From Halorubrum sp. Atlit-26R (GTDB lineage Archaea > Halobacteriota > Halobacteria > Halobacteriales > Haloferacaceae): DNA of 64,000 bases. The stretch covers positions 62,001 to 126,000 of the forward strand of contig NZ_QPLT01000002.1 of NCBI RefSeq assembly GCF_003666015.1, in the 5' to 3' direction. The position numbers and the translations under genes are program-made. The notes under the pieces were generated by a model. The model saw nothing but the letters and a program-made list of their open reading frames with translations. It did no database searches and was not told the origin of the DNA. Below are positions 33,000 to 41,405 of this stretch, piece after piece. Each line of letters opens with the position of its first letter. Positions within the stretch are counted from its first letter, which is position 1.

Positions 33000-33656
33000 A
33001 TGTCGACCCTCCTCGTCGTCGGCGGCAGCGGCTTCATCGGACGCGACGTCTGCCGGTTCGCGGTCCGCGACGGCCACGAGGTCCGCAGCGTCTCGCGGAG
33101 CGGTCGCCCCGACGTGGACGAGGACTGGGCGGACGCCGTCTCGTGGACGAGCGCCGACCTCTTCCGTCCGAACGCGTGGCGCGATCGCCTCGACGGCGTC
33201 GACGCCGTGGTCCACTCGGTCGGGACGCTCACCGAGGCGCCGACGGAGGGGGTCACCTTCGAGCGGGTCAACGGGGACGCGGCCCTCCTCGCGGCCTTAG
33301 AGGCGGAACGCGCCGGCGTCGACGCGTTCGTCTTCCTCTCCGCGGCGGCGAAGCCGCCCGGCGTTCGAAACGCCTACCTGACGGCCAAGCGCCGCGCCGA
33401 GGCGTCCATCGCCGACCTCGACCTCGACGTCGTTACCCTCCGTCCCGGTCCCGTCTACGGCGCGGGACAGCCGCACCTCCCCGGCGTCGTCGACCGCGTC
33501 CTCCGGTTCGTCGCGAGCGCGCCGCCGCTCGCGTCGCGGCTCGGCGAGGCGCGGCCACTCTCCGTCGACACCGTCGCGCGGGCGACGTACCGCGCCGCGC
33601 TGGACCCGGACGACCCCCTGCTCGACGTCTCCGATATCCGCGACCTCGCCGGGTGA
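33000..33656 (+). CDS. NAD(P)-dependent epimerase/dehydratase-like (NDUFA9-type SDR)
   Basis: A 218-residue atypical SDR. The N-terminal LLVVGGSGFIGRDVCR is the Rossmann loop GxxGxxG. VVHSVGTLTEAP marks the fourth strand, and the active-site Tyr/Lys is seen in AYLTAKRRAEASI. LRPGPVYGAG is the usual family motif. At 218 residues it lacks the longer sugar-binding C-terminal domain. It is related to proteins that bind NADPH for complex I assembly or to isoprenoid and chlorophyll reductases, so the substrate is not predictable. Confidence 0.82.
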   Translation: MSTLLVVGGSGFIGRDVCRFAVRDGHEVRSVSRSGRPDVDEDWADAVSWTSADLFRPNAWRDRLDGVDAVVHSVGTLTEAPTEGVTFERVNGDAALLAALEAERAGVDAFVFLSAAAKPPGVRNAYLTAKRRAEASIADLDLDVVTLRPGPVYGAGQPHLPGVVDRVLRFVASAPPLASRLGEARPLSVDTVARATYRAALDPDDPLLDVSDIRDLAG

Positions 33657-33686
33657 ACGGCGGAGCGATACCTGATAAAAAAGCCG

Positions 33687-33962
33687 TCAGCGCGCGCTGC
33701 GCTCCTTGGCCATCTCCAGCGAGATGAAGAAGCCGAAGTACGCCGGGATCCCGGCGAGCATGAACATGTACAGCACCCACTGCGGGGCCGTCGAGAAGGC
33801 GACGTTGTACAGCGCCGACGCGATCCCCACCCACACCAGCGCGAACAGCAGGTCCTGGAGCATCCCGGTGCCGTTCTCGCTGAGCACGTGCCGGGCGCGG
33901 TCGGCGACGCTCGGGTCGGTCGGCTGGTCGTCCGGCGTCTCCGGGGCGTCCGAGTCGGGCAT
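33687..33962 (-). CDS. Small two-helix membrane protein
   Basis: A 91-residue protein with an acidic, Pro-rich N-terminus (residues 1-35) and two hydrophobic helices, DLLFALVWVGIASALYNV and WVLYMFMLAGIPAYFGFFIS, ending in a basic tail. No family function is known to me. It lies last in the minus-strand run after UspA, the symporter and the acetyl-CoA synthetases. The 133-bp gap upstream makes shared transcription possible but unproven. Confidence 0.7.
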   Translation of the reverse strand: MPDSDAPETPDDQPTDPSVADRARHVLSENGTGMLQDLLFALVWVGIASALYNVAFSTAPQWVLYMFMLAGIPAYFGFFISLEMAKERSAR

Positions 33963-34095
33963 GAACTGAGTGTGGAAGAGGGGGTACGTCGGTGTTGCGG
34001 AATCGCGCGCCGTCGAGCGCGCGAGGAAGCGATTCGCGGGTCGCGACGAGGTCGGCCGCACCGCGGCCGAAGGCGTCCCCCGTCGGACCGCGACC

Positions 34096-34557
34096 TCAGT
34101 CCTCGTCGAGGTAGTCGACGACGAGGACGGGGACGTGCGTCGAGCGCAGGGTGCGCTCCGTGACGCTGCCCAGCAGCGCGCGGCGAACGCCCGCCCGGCC
34201 GTGGCTCCCCATCACGATGAGGTCGATGTCGTGGTTCTCGGCGTAGTCGCCGATCACCTTGTGCGGCCGGCCGCCCGAGACGTGCTCGACGACGTCGACG
34301 CCGCGTTCGGCTCCCCGCGCGGCGACCACGCCGGTCGCCTCGTCGGCCTGCTCTTTCAGCTCGCCCATCTCGTCGAACCGGCCCTGCTTGAGCCGGTCGA
34401 CCTGTTCGGTGCCGAGGCTGAAGTTCACGGAGTCGATGTCGACCACGTACAGCGCGTGGACCTCGGCGTCGTACTTCTCCGCGAGGTCGAGCGCGTGGTC
34501 GACGGCGGCCTCCGCGACATCGCTGCCATCGGTGGGAACGAGTATTCGGTCGTACAT
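34096..34557 (-). CDS. Universal stress protein (UspA family)
   Basis: A 153-residue Rossmann-like protein. It begins YDRILVPTDGSDVAEAA and ends with the ATP-binding signature GSHGRAGVRRALLGS (G-2x-G-9x-G-S), so an ATP-binding Usp is expected. It follows the symporter stop by only 3 bp on the same strand. Usp genes are often placed beside SSS/DUF4212 symporters in haloarchaea, and this one probably senses adenylates to adjust transport; that link is inference. Confidence 0.92.
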   Translation of the reverse strand: MYDRILVPTDGSDVAEAAVDHALDLAEKYDAEVHALYVVDIDSVNFSLGTEQVDRLKQGRFDEMGELKEQADEATGVVAARGAERGVDVVEHVSGGRPHKVIGDYAENHDIDLIVMGSHGRAGVRRALLGSVTERTLRSTHVPVLVVDYLDED

Positions 34558-34560
34558 GGA

Positions 34561-36327
34561 TTACTCCGCTTCCTCCGTGGTTTCGTCGGGGTCAACTGTG
34601 CGGCCGCCGTCGGCGCCCGCGTCGTCCATTGCGCGGCCGCCATCGGTCGCCACGTCCTCGCCGCCGTCGGCGACGACGTCCTCGGCGGTCTCCTGTTGCC
34701 CCATCGGTTCGGGGCTGTGACACTGCCGAACGATCCGCTTCGTTTCGAGCGAGGGCTCGTCGGTGGCCATGGAGACGGCGATGGTGACGACGAACACGAT
34801 CGGGAGCGTGATGAGCGCCGAGCCGATGGCGGGCATCCACGTCGCGAGCCCGGCCGACAGCGGCGCCTCGAGCGACCCGATGTACGTCGGGACGATCTGG
34901 TTGATCATCGGGATCGACCAGAGGGTGAGCCCGGTGGTCATGCCGGCGAGCGCGCCCTGCCGGTTGGCGTTCTCCCACCACATGCCGAGGAAGAACATCG
35001 GGAACAGGACGGAGCCGGCGAGCGAGAACGCGTACCCCACGAGCGCCGCGATCGACGAGGCGGGATTGAGCGCCGCCAGCGTGGTCAGCGCGCCCAGCGC
35101 GACGATCGAGAGGCGGCCGACGAGGATCTGCTGGCGCTGCGTCGCGTCCTCGTTGATGATGTTCGTGTAGATGTCGTGGCTGATCGCCGACGAGCCGGCG
35201 ATAAAGAGTCCGGCGACCGTCGCGATGGCCGCGGCGATACCACCCGCCGCGACGATGCCGACGAACCAGGACGGGAGCCCGGACAGCTGCGCCGCCAGCA
35301 CGACGATGACCTCGCTGGCCGCGCCCGTCATGCCGGGGTCGCCGTACGTCGCGCCGACGTTCTGCGAGTAGAGGTCGGTCCCGAACGCCGCGAACGCGGG
35401 AGCGCTCCAGTAGAGGATGCAGATGAAGAACAACCCCCAGACCGTCGACCAGCGGGCCGTCCGCTCGCTCTCGACCGTGTAGAACCGGACGAGCACGTGC
35501 GGGAGCCCGCAGGTACCGACGATCAGCGAGAACGTCGTCGCGACCCAGAGGTAGTAGCTCGACGAGGCGAACGGCTCGGAGAACTCGCTGCCGAGCTGGC
35601 TGATCAGCGCGCCGTACTCCAGCTGCGGCAGCACCGTGGAGTAGCCGTTCGTCCAGCCGACGACGAACAGGCCGACCACGAACGCGAGGATGAGGATGAC
35701 GTACTGGACCGCCTGGTTCTTCGTGGCGCCCAACATTCCGGACAGCGTCAGGTAGCCGACGGTGACGACCATCATCGCGACGACCATCACCTGGTACCCG
35801 TCGAGGCCGGGGATGAGCCCCCCGTAGTTACCGAAGATGTACAGGCCGACCAGGGCCATCCCCTTCGCCTGCCCGATGGCGTAGACGAAGCCGATGAGGA
35901 ACGTCGTTATCGCCGCGATGGCGCGCGCGGTGTCGGAGTTAAATCGGTCGCCGACGAAGTCCGGCGCCGTGTACTTCCCGAACCGGCGCAGCTGCGCGGC
36001 GAGGAAGATGAGGAGGATGAAGTACCCCGTCGTCCAGCCGACGACGTACACCAGCCCGTAGAAGCCGGCCAGCGCGATCGACGCCGCCATCCCGAGATAG
36101 GACGCGGCGGACATCCAGTTCGCGCCGATCGCCATCCCGTTCTCGACGTTCCCGATGGACCGACCGGCGACCCACATGTCCTCGGTGTCGGCGACGCGGA
36201 AGACGAACCCGATCGTGAGGAACAGCCCCAACATCCCGATCACGAGGACCGCGGGACCCACCTTGAACGAGATGTTGAGCGCCTCCGGCAGGAGGTCGCT
36301 CTGCAGGAGCAGCGAGCTCGCCGTCAT
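34561..36327 (-). CDS. Sodium:solute symporter large subunit (acetate/organic acid type)
   Basis: A 588-residue membrane protein with about 13 helices and the SSS family segments AIGANWMSAASYLGMAASIA, VADTEDMWVAGRSIGN and GSSAISHDIYTNI. It resembles ActP-like and DUF4212-dependent symporters that use a sodium gradient to import acetate, propionate or pyruvate. The C-terminal ~50 residues are an acidic cytoplasmic tail rich in ADGG/DDAG units. Its ATG overlaps the small-subunit stop (ATGA), and acetyl-CoA synthetase is upstream, so acetate is the best substrate guess. Confidence 0.9.
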   Translation of the reverse strand: MTASSLLLQSDLLPEALNISFKVGPAVLVIGMLGLFLTIGFVFRVADTEDMWVAGRSIGNVENGMAIGANWMSAASYLGMAASIALAGFYGLVYVVGWTTGYFILLIFLAAQLRRFGKYTAPDFVGDRFNSDTARAIAAITTFLIGFVYAIGQAKGMALVGLYIFGNYGGLIPGLDGYQVMVVAMMVVTVGYLTLSGMLGATKNQAVQYVILILAFVVGLFVVGWTNGYSTVLPQLEYGALISQLGSEFSEPFASSSYYLWVATTFSLIVGTCGLPHVLVRFYTVESERTARWSTVWGLFFICILYWSAPAFAAFGTDLYSQNVGATYGDPGMTGAASEVIVVLAAQLSGLPSWFVGIVAAGGIAAAIATVAGLFIAGSSAISHDIYTNIINEDATQRQQILVGRLSIVALGALTTLAALNPASSIAALVGYAFSLAGSVLFPMFFLGMWWENANRQGALAGMTTGLTLWSIPMINQIVPTYIGSLEAPLSAGLATWMPAIGSALITLPIVFVVTIAVSMATDEPSLETKRIVRQCHSPEPMGQQETAEDVVADGGEDVATDGGRAMDDAGADGGRTVDPDETTEEAE

Positions 36328-36896
36328 TCCTCGCTCCCCCCGTCGGCCGCCGCGACGTCAGCGGTGCTCCCGCTCTCCGTCACGGTCGCGTGGTCGATAC
36401 CGTACTTCTCGTCGAGCGCGTCCCGCTTCCGCGAGTACCAGAACGCTAAGATCAGCGCGCTGGTCGGCGCGCCGAACGCGACGAGGAAGTAGTGGAGCGG
36501 GAACTGTAAGATCGGCATCGTCTGCGTCATCACGCCCGGCGCGAAGTTCGTCAGGGTCACCGGCCCCCACACCGCGAGGACCCAGACGGCGAACCCCGAC
36601 CAGACGATGCGCAGGTGATCGCGCATGTACGGCGTGCTCGGGTTCAGGATGTTCACCTCCGCTCCGAGGTAGTCGGTGTTGTTGTGCGTCTGTGCGGCTC
36701 CCGAGGACGCGACGCCGCCGTCGGTGGCCGCGTCGTTCGTTGCGCGCCCCCCGTCGGTGGCCGCGTCGTTCGTTGCGCGCCCCCCGTCGGTGACCGCGTC
36801 GTTCGTTGCCCGGCCACCGTCGGTGGCCGCGTCGTCAGTTGCGCGGCCACTATCGGCGACCGCGTCGTCTCGTTCGCGTGAGGTATTATCTGTCAT
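36324..36896 (-). CDS. DUF4212 small subunit of the sodium:solute symporter
   Basis: A 190-residue protein. Residues 1-75 consist of four to five copies of an ~11-residue unit (GRATNDAATDG), hydrophilic and probably disordered. The conserved DUF4212 part begins YLGAEVNILNPSTPYMRDHLRIVW and has two membrane helices (SGFAVWVLAVWGPVTL; LHYFLVAFGAPTSALILAFWY) ending RKRDALDEKYG. DUF4212 proteins pair with SSS carriers as in the overlapping downstream gene. The long repeated N-terminus is unusual for this family. Confidence 0.88.
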   Translation of the reverse strand: MTDNTSRERDDAVADSGRATDDAATDGGRATNDAVTDGGRATNDAATDGGRATNDAATDGGVASSGAAQTHNNTDYLGAEVNILNPSTPYMRDHLRIVWSGFAVWVLAVWGPVTLTNFAPGVMTQTMPILQFPLHYFLVAFGAPTSALILAFWYSRKRDALDEKYGIDHATVTESGSTADVAAADGGSEE

Positions 36897-37003
36897 GTTT
36901 TGACGTGTGTTGTGATCTCGTTTGTGTGATTTTTTCGTGATGATTGTCGTCGTGTGGTCCGGTGTGGTCGTGAGTGGAACAGTTGAAAACGGCTCGCCGA
37001 GCG

Positions 37004-38998
37004 CTACTCGGCGTCGGCCTTCTGTTGGATCTCCTCGACGATCTCGGGGTTCCGCAGCGTGCTCGTGTTCCCGAGCTCCTCGCCGTCGGCGATGTTCTCC
37101 AGCAGGCGGCGCATGATCTTCCCGGACCGGGTCTTCGGCAGGTCGGGCGTGAACACGACCTGTTCGGGCCGGGCGATCGGGCCGATGGCGTCCTCGACGG
37201 CCGCGACGATCGCCTCGCGGAGCTCCTCGTTGCCCTCGTAGCCGTCCTCTGTGGTGACGTAGGCGTACACCGCCTCGCCCTTGATGTCGTGGTTCCCGCC
37301 GACCACCGCGGCCTCGGCGACGCCCTCGACGCCGACGATCGCGGACTCGATCTCCATCGTCCCCAGCCGGTGGCCGGAGACGTTGAGCACGTCGTCGACG
37401 CGGCCGAGGACGGTGATGTAGCCGTCCTCGTCGATCTTCGCGCCGTCCTCCGGGAAGTACACCCAGTCGTCGGGGTCGTCGCTGTCGGTGTCGGAGTACT
37501 CCGCCCAGTACTCCTCGATGTAGCGCTCGTCGTTGTTGTACAGCGTCCGGAGCATGCCGGGCCACGGCTTCTGTACCGTGAGGTAGCCGGCCTTCCCGGG
37601 CTCTACCTCGTCGCCGAGCGTGTCGAGGATCTGGACGTCGAGCCCCGGCAGCGGCGGCCCCGCGGCGCCGGGCTTCATGTCCTTGACGCCGGGGAGCGTG
37701 GTCACCATCATCCCGCCGGTCTCGGTCTGCCACCACGTGTCGACGACGGGGCACTCCTCGTCGCCGATGTGCTGGTAGTACCACTTCCACGCGCGGGGGT
37801 TGATCGGCTCGCCGACCGTGCCGAGCAGCCGCAGCGAGGAGAGGTCGTGGCGGTCCGGGAACTTCGAGCCCCACTTCATGAACGCCCGGATCGCCGTCGG
37901 CGCGGTGTACAGCTGGGTCGCCTCGTGCTCCTCGACGATCTCCCAGAGTCGGTCGCGCTCCGGGTGGTCCGGCGTCCCCTCGTACATCATCGTCGTCGTG
38001 CCGAGCGAGAGCGGCCCGTAGACGATGTACGAGTGCCCCGTGATCCAGCCGATGTCGGCCGAACAGAAGTACGTGTCATCCGGCTTGATGTCGAGCACCG
38101 ACTGCGAGGTCCACGACACCCACGAGAGGTAGCCGCCGGTCGTGTGTTTCACGCCCTTCGGCTTCCCCGTCGTCCCCGAGGTGTACATCAGGAACAGCAT
38201 GTCCTCGGCGTCGCGCGTGACCGGCTCGACCTCGGCGCCCTCGTGTTCCGCGACGAGGTCGCCGTAGTCGATCTGGTCGTCGCCGAGGTCGTGGCCGAAG
38301 TCGTCGCCGTTCGGGCCGAGCCGGTCGACGACGACCGTGGTCGTGTCGTGTTCGACGCCCGCGAGCCCCTCGTTCGCCTTGTCGAGGTGATCGAGCGGGT
38401 CGCCGCGGCGGTAGTAGCCGTCGCAGGTGACGAGGTACTCGGAGTCCGCGGCGTTCATCCGCGTCGCGAGCGCGTCGGCCGAGAACCCGGCGAACACGAC
38501 GCTGTGGGGCGCGCCGATGCGGGCGCACGCCAGCATCGCGATCGGCAGCTCCGGGATCATCGGCATGTACATCGTGACGACGTCGTCCTCCTCGACGCCC
38601 TGCTCCCGAAGGGCGGCCGCGAACTCGTTCACCTCGCGGTGGAGCTCCTCGTACGTGTACGTGCGATCGTCCTCGTCGACCGGCTCGCCGACCCACTCGA
38701 TGGCGGCCTCGTCGCCGCGCTCGTCGAGGTGCCGGTCGAGGCAGTTCGCCGACGCGTTCAGCTCGCCGCCCGTGAACCACTCGTAGAAGGGCGGGTTGCC
38801 GTCGTCGAGCACCTGGTCGTAGTCGGTTTCCCACTCCAGCAGGTCGGCGGCCGTCTCCCAGCACTCGGGCCAGTTCTCCTCGAACTCCTCGTATATCTCT
38901 GGGTCGGAGACGTTCGCCTGCTCGACGAACGACTCCGACGGCTCGAATACCTCCTGTTCCGCTAATCTCGCTTCCAGTTGGCCGTCTCCCTCTGTCAT
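37004..38998 (-). CDS. acs: Acetate--CoA ligase (acetyl-CoA synthetase), copy 1
   Basis: A 664-residue AMP-forming ligase. It has the ACS N-terminal region (YEWFTGGELNASANCLDRH), the AMP-binding P-loop YTSGTTGKPKG, VDTWWQTETGGM at the adenylate site and the C-terminal PKTRSGKIMRRLL, whose Lys is the catalytic residue. That Lys is also the acetylation target in many organisms. It activates acetate to acetyl-CoA. It lies 107 bp before the symporter genes, so uptake and activation are probably co-regulated. It is about 60% similar by eye to copy 2 at 41406-43361, with the same motif order. Confidence 0.94.
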   Translation of the reverse strand: MTEGDGQLEARLAEQEVFEPSESFVEQANVSDPEIYEEFEENWPECWETAADLLEWETDYDQVLDDGNPPFYEWFTGGELNASANCLDRHLDERGDEAAIEWVGEPVDEDDRTYTYEELHREVNEFAAALREQGVEEDDVVTMYMPMIPELPIAMLACARIGAPHSVVFAGFSADALATRMNAADSEYLVTCDGYYRRGDPLDHLDKANEGLAGVEHDTTTVVVDRLGPNGDDFGHDLGDDQIDYGDLVAEHEGAEVEPVTRDAEDMLFLMYTSGTTGKPKGVKHTTGGYLSWVSWTSQSVLDIKPDDTYFCSADIGWITGHSYIVYGPLSLGTTTMMYEGTPDHPERDRLWEIVEEHEATQLYTAPTAIRAFMKWGSKFPDRHDLSSLRLLGTVGEPINPRAWKWYYQHIGDEECPVVDTWWQTETGGMMVTTLPGVKDMKPGAAGPPLPGLDVQILDTLGDEVEPGKAGYLTVQKPWPGMLRTLYNNDERYIEEYWAEYSDTDSDDPDDWVYFPEDGAKIDEDGYITVLGRVDDVLNVSGHRLGTMEIESAIVGVEGVAEAAVVGGNHDIKGEAVYAYVTTEDGYEGNEELREAIVAAVEDAIGPIARPEQVVFTPDLPKTRSGKIMRRLLENIADGEELGNTSTLRNPEIVEEIQQKADAE

Positions 38999-39034
38999 GG
39001 TACGGTCGTACCCAACCAATATCGGCATATAAAC
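38999..39034 (-). promoter_or_regulatory. acs promoter: TATA box plus start-site dyad
   Basis: On the minus strand GTTTATAT (about 39027-39034) is the TATA box. A perfect dyad GGTACG-GT-CGTACC (38999-39012) follows and ends at the ATG. It would cover the transcription start, as expected of a repressor site. Confidence 0.5.
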
Positions 39035-39152
39035 GCTGACGCTAAATACGAAAAATCGTGATAGACCCTCTCCGACCCGGCGCGGGTGTCTCAGCGGGCG
39101 ACGAGGGGTCGGTCGGATCGAAGACCCCGTCGCCGCCTCGCGATTCGGCCGG

Positions 39153-40937
39153 TCACCCGCCGGGCGGGGTCACCCGCCCGTCGCCCTCCCGAATCGGTCG
39201 GTCCGCGTCGTCCTCGAAGACGCCGTCGAGGAGGGCTCGCTGGGCCTTCCGGAGGTGGTTGTGGAACGTCGGCGACGAGACGCCCATCGCGTCGGCCACC
39301 TCCTCGGCCGTGCTCCCGCGCGGCCAGTCGAAGTAGCCGCCGTGGTACGCCGCCGACAGCGCGGCCCACTGGCGGTCGGTGAACCGGTCGGCGACCCCGT
39401 CACGCAGCGACGACTCCGTTCGCGGCGAACGCGCGACCGACTCCTTGCTCGCGAGCCGCACGTCCGCGAACCGGTCGCGGAGCCCGTCCGCGACGGGCCG
39501 GACGTTCGTCCCCTCGGGGAAGTCCGCGACGACGCGGACCCGGCCGTCGGCGGCCGACGCGTCGCGCACGGTCGCGCCGTAATCGATGAGCGCCCTGACG
39601 AGCGACCCGTCCGCGAGGCGGACCGACGCCGAACAGCCGTCCTCCCCGGTCTCTATCACCCGGAAGTCGGAGACGCCCGGCGCCGACTCGACGACCGCCG
39701 CGACGTCCTGCGGGCGGGCCCCGTCGACGGAGAGGTACGCCCGGGAGACGTCGTCGTCGACGTCGACGGTCGACGCTAACTCGATCCGACAGCCCAGTCG
39801 CTCGCTCGCGCGGGCGAGGAACGCTCGTTCGTCGGTCGTGTGGAACTCGACCTCTGTGACCGCGTCGGAGTGGAGCAGTTCTCGCCACCGCTCAGCGGTG
39901 ATCGCGCGGCCGAGACAGCCGCCGAGGGCGGCGAGCGCCCGCCGCTCCGGCTCGTCGACCGCGTCGCCGTCGGCCGTGACGGCACAGAGCGCGCCGTGGA
40001 CCACGCCCTCGGAGGCCACCGGCACCGCGACCGCGGGCCGGCCGCCCGTCTCCTGCCGGGCGTCGGTCGTCGCCGGTGCGCCGTCCGTTATCGCGTCCAG
40101 CCACGGACCGCCGGCCGCGACGCCGCGGTCGGCGAGCGTCTCGCGGTCGACGCCGGCCGCGTCGGTCACGTCCGCCCGCTCGCCGCCGACCGCCCGACGG
40201 ACGACCCACGCCTCGGCCCAGCGGTCGGCCTCGATCAGTCCGGCGGCGACGGCCGCTGCCGGGGCCGCGGACCCGGGGTCCGCGAGCGCCTCGAATCCCG
40301 GTAGGACGGTCCGCGTCGCCCGTTCCGCCGACGGGTCAGCGGTCCCCTCGTCGCCGGCGATGGCGGCCGCGAGCGCCTCGCCGTCGAGCGGGTCGAGGTA
40401 CGGGTCGAGCGTGCCGAGCGACTCCCAGCCGCCGGCGTCGCGGACCGCGCGCGGATCGACGCCGCGGTCGACGAGTTGCCGCCGCGCGAACGTCTTCCGC
40501 AGGGAACTGGGGGTGACCCGCTCGTCGACCGCGGCGTCGGTGAGGCCGGCTGCCCGCGCCGCGGTCTCGCTCACGATCATCTGGACGCGACGGGGCGAGA
40601 CGTCGACGTACGGGTCGTCGCCGTCGAGCCCCTCGCTCGTCGCGTACCGGTCGAGGTCGGCCGCCAGCGACGCCGGAACGACGGTCTCGCGGTCGACGGC
40701 TTCGTCACCGGACGGGGGCGAGTCACCGCCCGCGCTCCCGTCGTTGCCCGCGGGGACCGCGAGGAGGCGCGCGCCCGCGACCGACTCCGCCTCGCGCAGG
40801 TGTCGCGGCGCGACGCGGGTTATCTCCTCGGTCCGGAGTCCGGCCTCGCCCGCCAACCTGACGACGAGCGCCGCGCGATACGTCTCCGCGGCAGTGACGA
40901 GCGCGTCGTACGCGTCCGCGTCGAGGCCGTCGACCAT
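39153..40937 (-). CDS. Regulator fusing a tyrosine-recombinase-like domain to a bacterio-opsin-activator HTH
   Basis: A 594-residue protein. Residues ~1-190 follow the tyrosine recombinase plan: AGLRTEE with R35, TPSSLRKTFARR with R147 (the usual His is S144), GWESLGTLDPYL with W171 and Y180. Most catalytic residues survive, but no core-binding domain precedes them. Residues ~215-370 look like a GAF-type sensor (AVAVPVASEGVVHGALCAVTADGDAVDEPERRALAALG). Residues ~375-530 match the bacterio-opsin activator middle domain. At ~535-590 is the HTH_10 domain (LSAAYHGGYFDWPRGSTAEEVADAMGVSSPTFHNHLRKA). It lies between two acs genes, so control of acetate metabolism is likely. Two identical-plan dyads stand upstream. 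Confidence 0.85.
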   Translation of the reverse strand: MVDGLDADAYDALVTAAETYRAALVVRLAGEAGLRTEEITRVAPRHLREAESVAGARLLAVPAGNDGSAGGDSPPSGDEAVDRETVVPASLAADLDRYATSEGLDGDDPYVDVSPRRVQMIVSETAARAAGLTDAAVDERVTPSSLRKTFARRQLVDRGVDPRAVRDAGGWESLGTLDPYLDPLDGEALAAAIAGDEGTADPSAERATRTVLPGFEALADPGSAAPAAAVAAGLIEADRWAEAWVVRRAVGGERADVTDAAGVDRETLADRGVAAGGPWLDAITDGAPATTDARQETGGRPAVAVPVASEGVVHGALCAVTADGDAVDEPERRALAALGGCLGRAITAERWRELLHSDAVTEVEFHTTDERAFLARASERLGCRIELASTVDVDDDVSRAYLSVDGARPQDVAAVVESAPGVSDFRVIETGEDGCSASVRLADGSLVRALIDYGATVRDASAADGRVRVVADFPEGTNVRPVADGLRDRFADVRLASKESVARSPRTESSLRDGVADRFTDRQWAALSAAYHGGYFDWPRGSTAEEVADAMGVSSPTFHNHLRKAQRALLDGVFEDDADRPIREGDGRVTPPGG

Positions 40938-40939
40938 TC

Positions 40940-40967
40940 GTTTCGGAAATCAACAAGCAGCCGAAAC
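40940..40967. promoter_or_regulatory. Dyad GTTTCGG-N14-CCGAAAC, copy A (regulator start)
   Basis: A perfect 7+7-bp inverted repeat begins 2 bp upstream of the regulator's ATG. Its far arm overlaps the likely TATA region (TTTTGTTTC on the minus strand), a position suited to autorepression. Confidence 0.55.
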
Positions 40968-41056
40968 AAAACTGTTCCGGAATTCGGGATTCTGCGGTGG
41001 CATCGGCCGCCCCGTCACGAGAGCGTTCACAATCGGAGCTACGTCCGGACGGATCT

Positions 41057-41084
41057 GTTTCGGCTTTCCTCTACGCGCCGAAAC
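41057..41084. promoter_or_regulatory. Dyad GTTTCGG-N14-CCGAAAC, copy B
   Basis: This has the same arms and the same 14-bp spacer as copy A, with centres 117 bp (about 11 turns) apart. It lies between the regulator and the DUF2061 gene. The unrelated spacer sequences show that only the arms are conserved. Confidence 0.55.
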
Positions 41085-41096
41085 GGCGGTCGCCCG

Positions 41097-41336
41097 TCAC
41101 CTGGACGCACTCACGCCCCACGCGACGTGGTCCCACAGGCGCTCGTAGCCGTAGTACGTGAGCGTCTTTACCGCGTTGGTCACGAGGCCGATGCTCGCCG
41201 CCTGGCCGAGGTCGCCGACGACGAGCCACGCGACCGCGACCGTGATCGTCACCATCAGCGCCCGGTAGCACAGGGTCTTCGCCACCGCGCGGCGGCGGGC
41301 GTGGATCGCGTTCTTCGAAAAGAGGCTCGTGCTCAT
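41097..41336 (-). CDS. DUF2061 membrane protein
   Basis: A 79-residue protein with two hydrophobic helices (CYRALMVTITVAVAWLVVG and IGLVTNAVKTLTYYGYERLWDHVAWG). The R-A-x-M-V ... KTLTYYGYERLW signature identifies DUF2061, a family of unknown role often near sulfate or acetate-metabolism genes. The ATG at 41336 (MSTSLFSKNA) is chosen because the basic N-terminus before helix 1 starts there. It lies between acs copy 2 and the regulator, same strand. Confidence 0.85.
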   Translation of the reverse strand: MSTSLFSKNAIHARRRAVAKTLCYRALMVTITVAVAWLVVGDLGQAASIGLVTNAVKTLTYYGYERLWDHVAWGVSASR

Positions 41337-41378
41337 ACCCCACGGTACGGGCGCCACCGACAAGTAACCACTACACGC

Positions 41379-41398
41379 TTCTCGATCTTGATTGAGAA
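41379..41398. promoter_or_regulatory. Interrupted dyad TTCTC-n-ATC-n2-GAT-n-GAGAA
   Basis: An 8+8-bp inverted repeat lies between the acs copy 2 stop (41406) and the DUF2061 start (41336). It may act as a terminator hairpin of acs or an operator of DUF2061; the sequence does not decide. Confidence 0.35.
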
Positions 41399-41405
41399 AC
41401 TGCTA

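Noticed and set aside
37056-38965. Long plus-strand frame opposite acs copy 1
   Set aside because: Same reason: the sense frame has all acetyl-CoA synthetase motifs.
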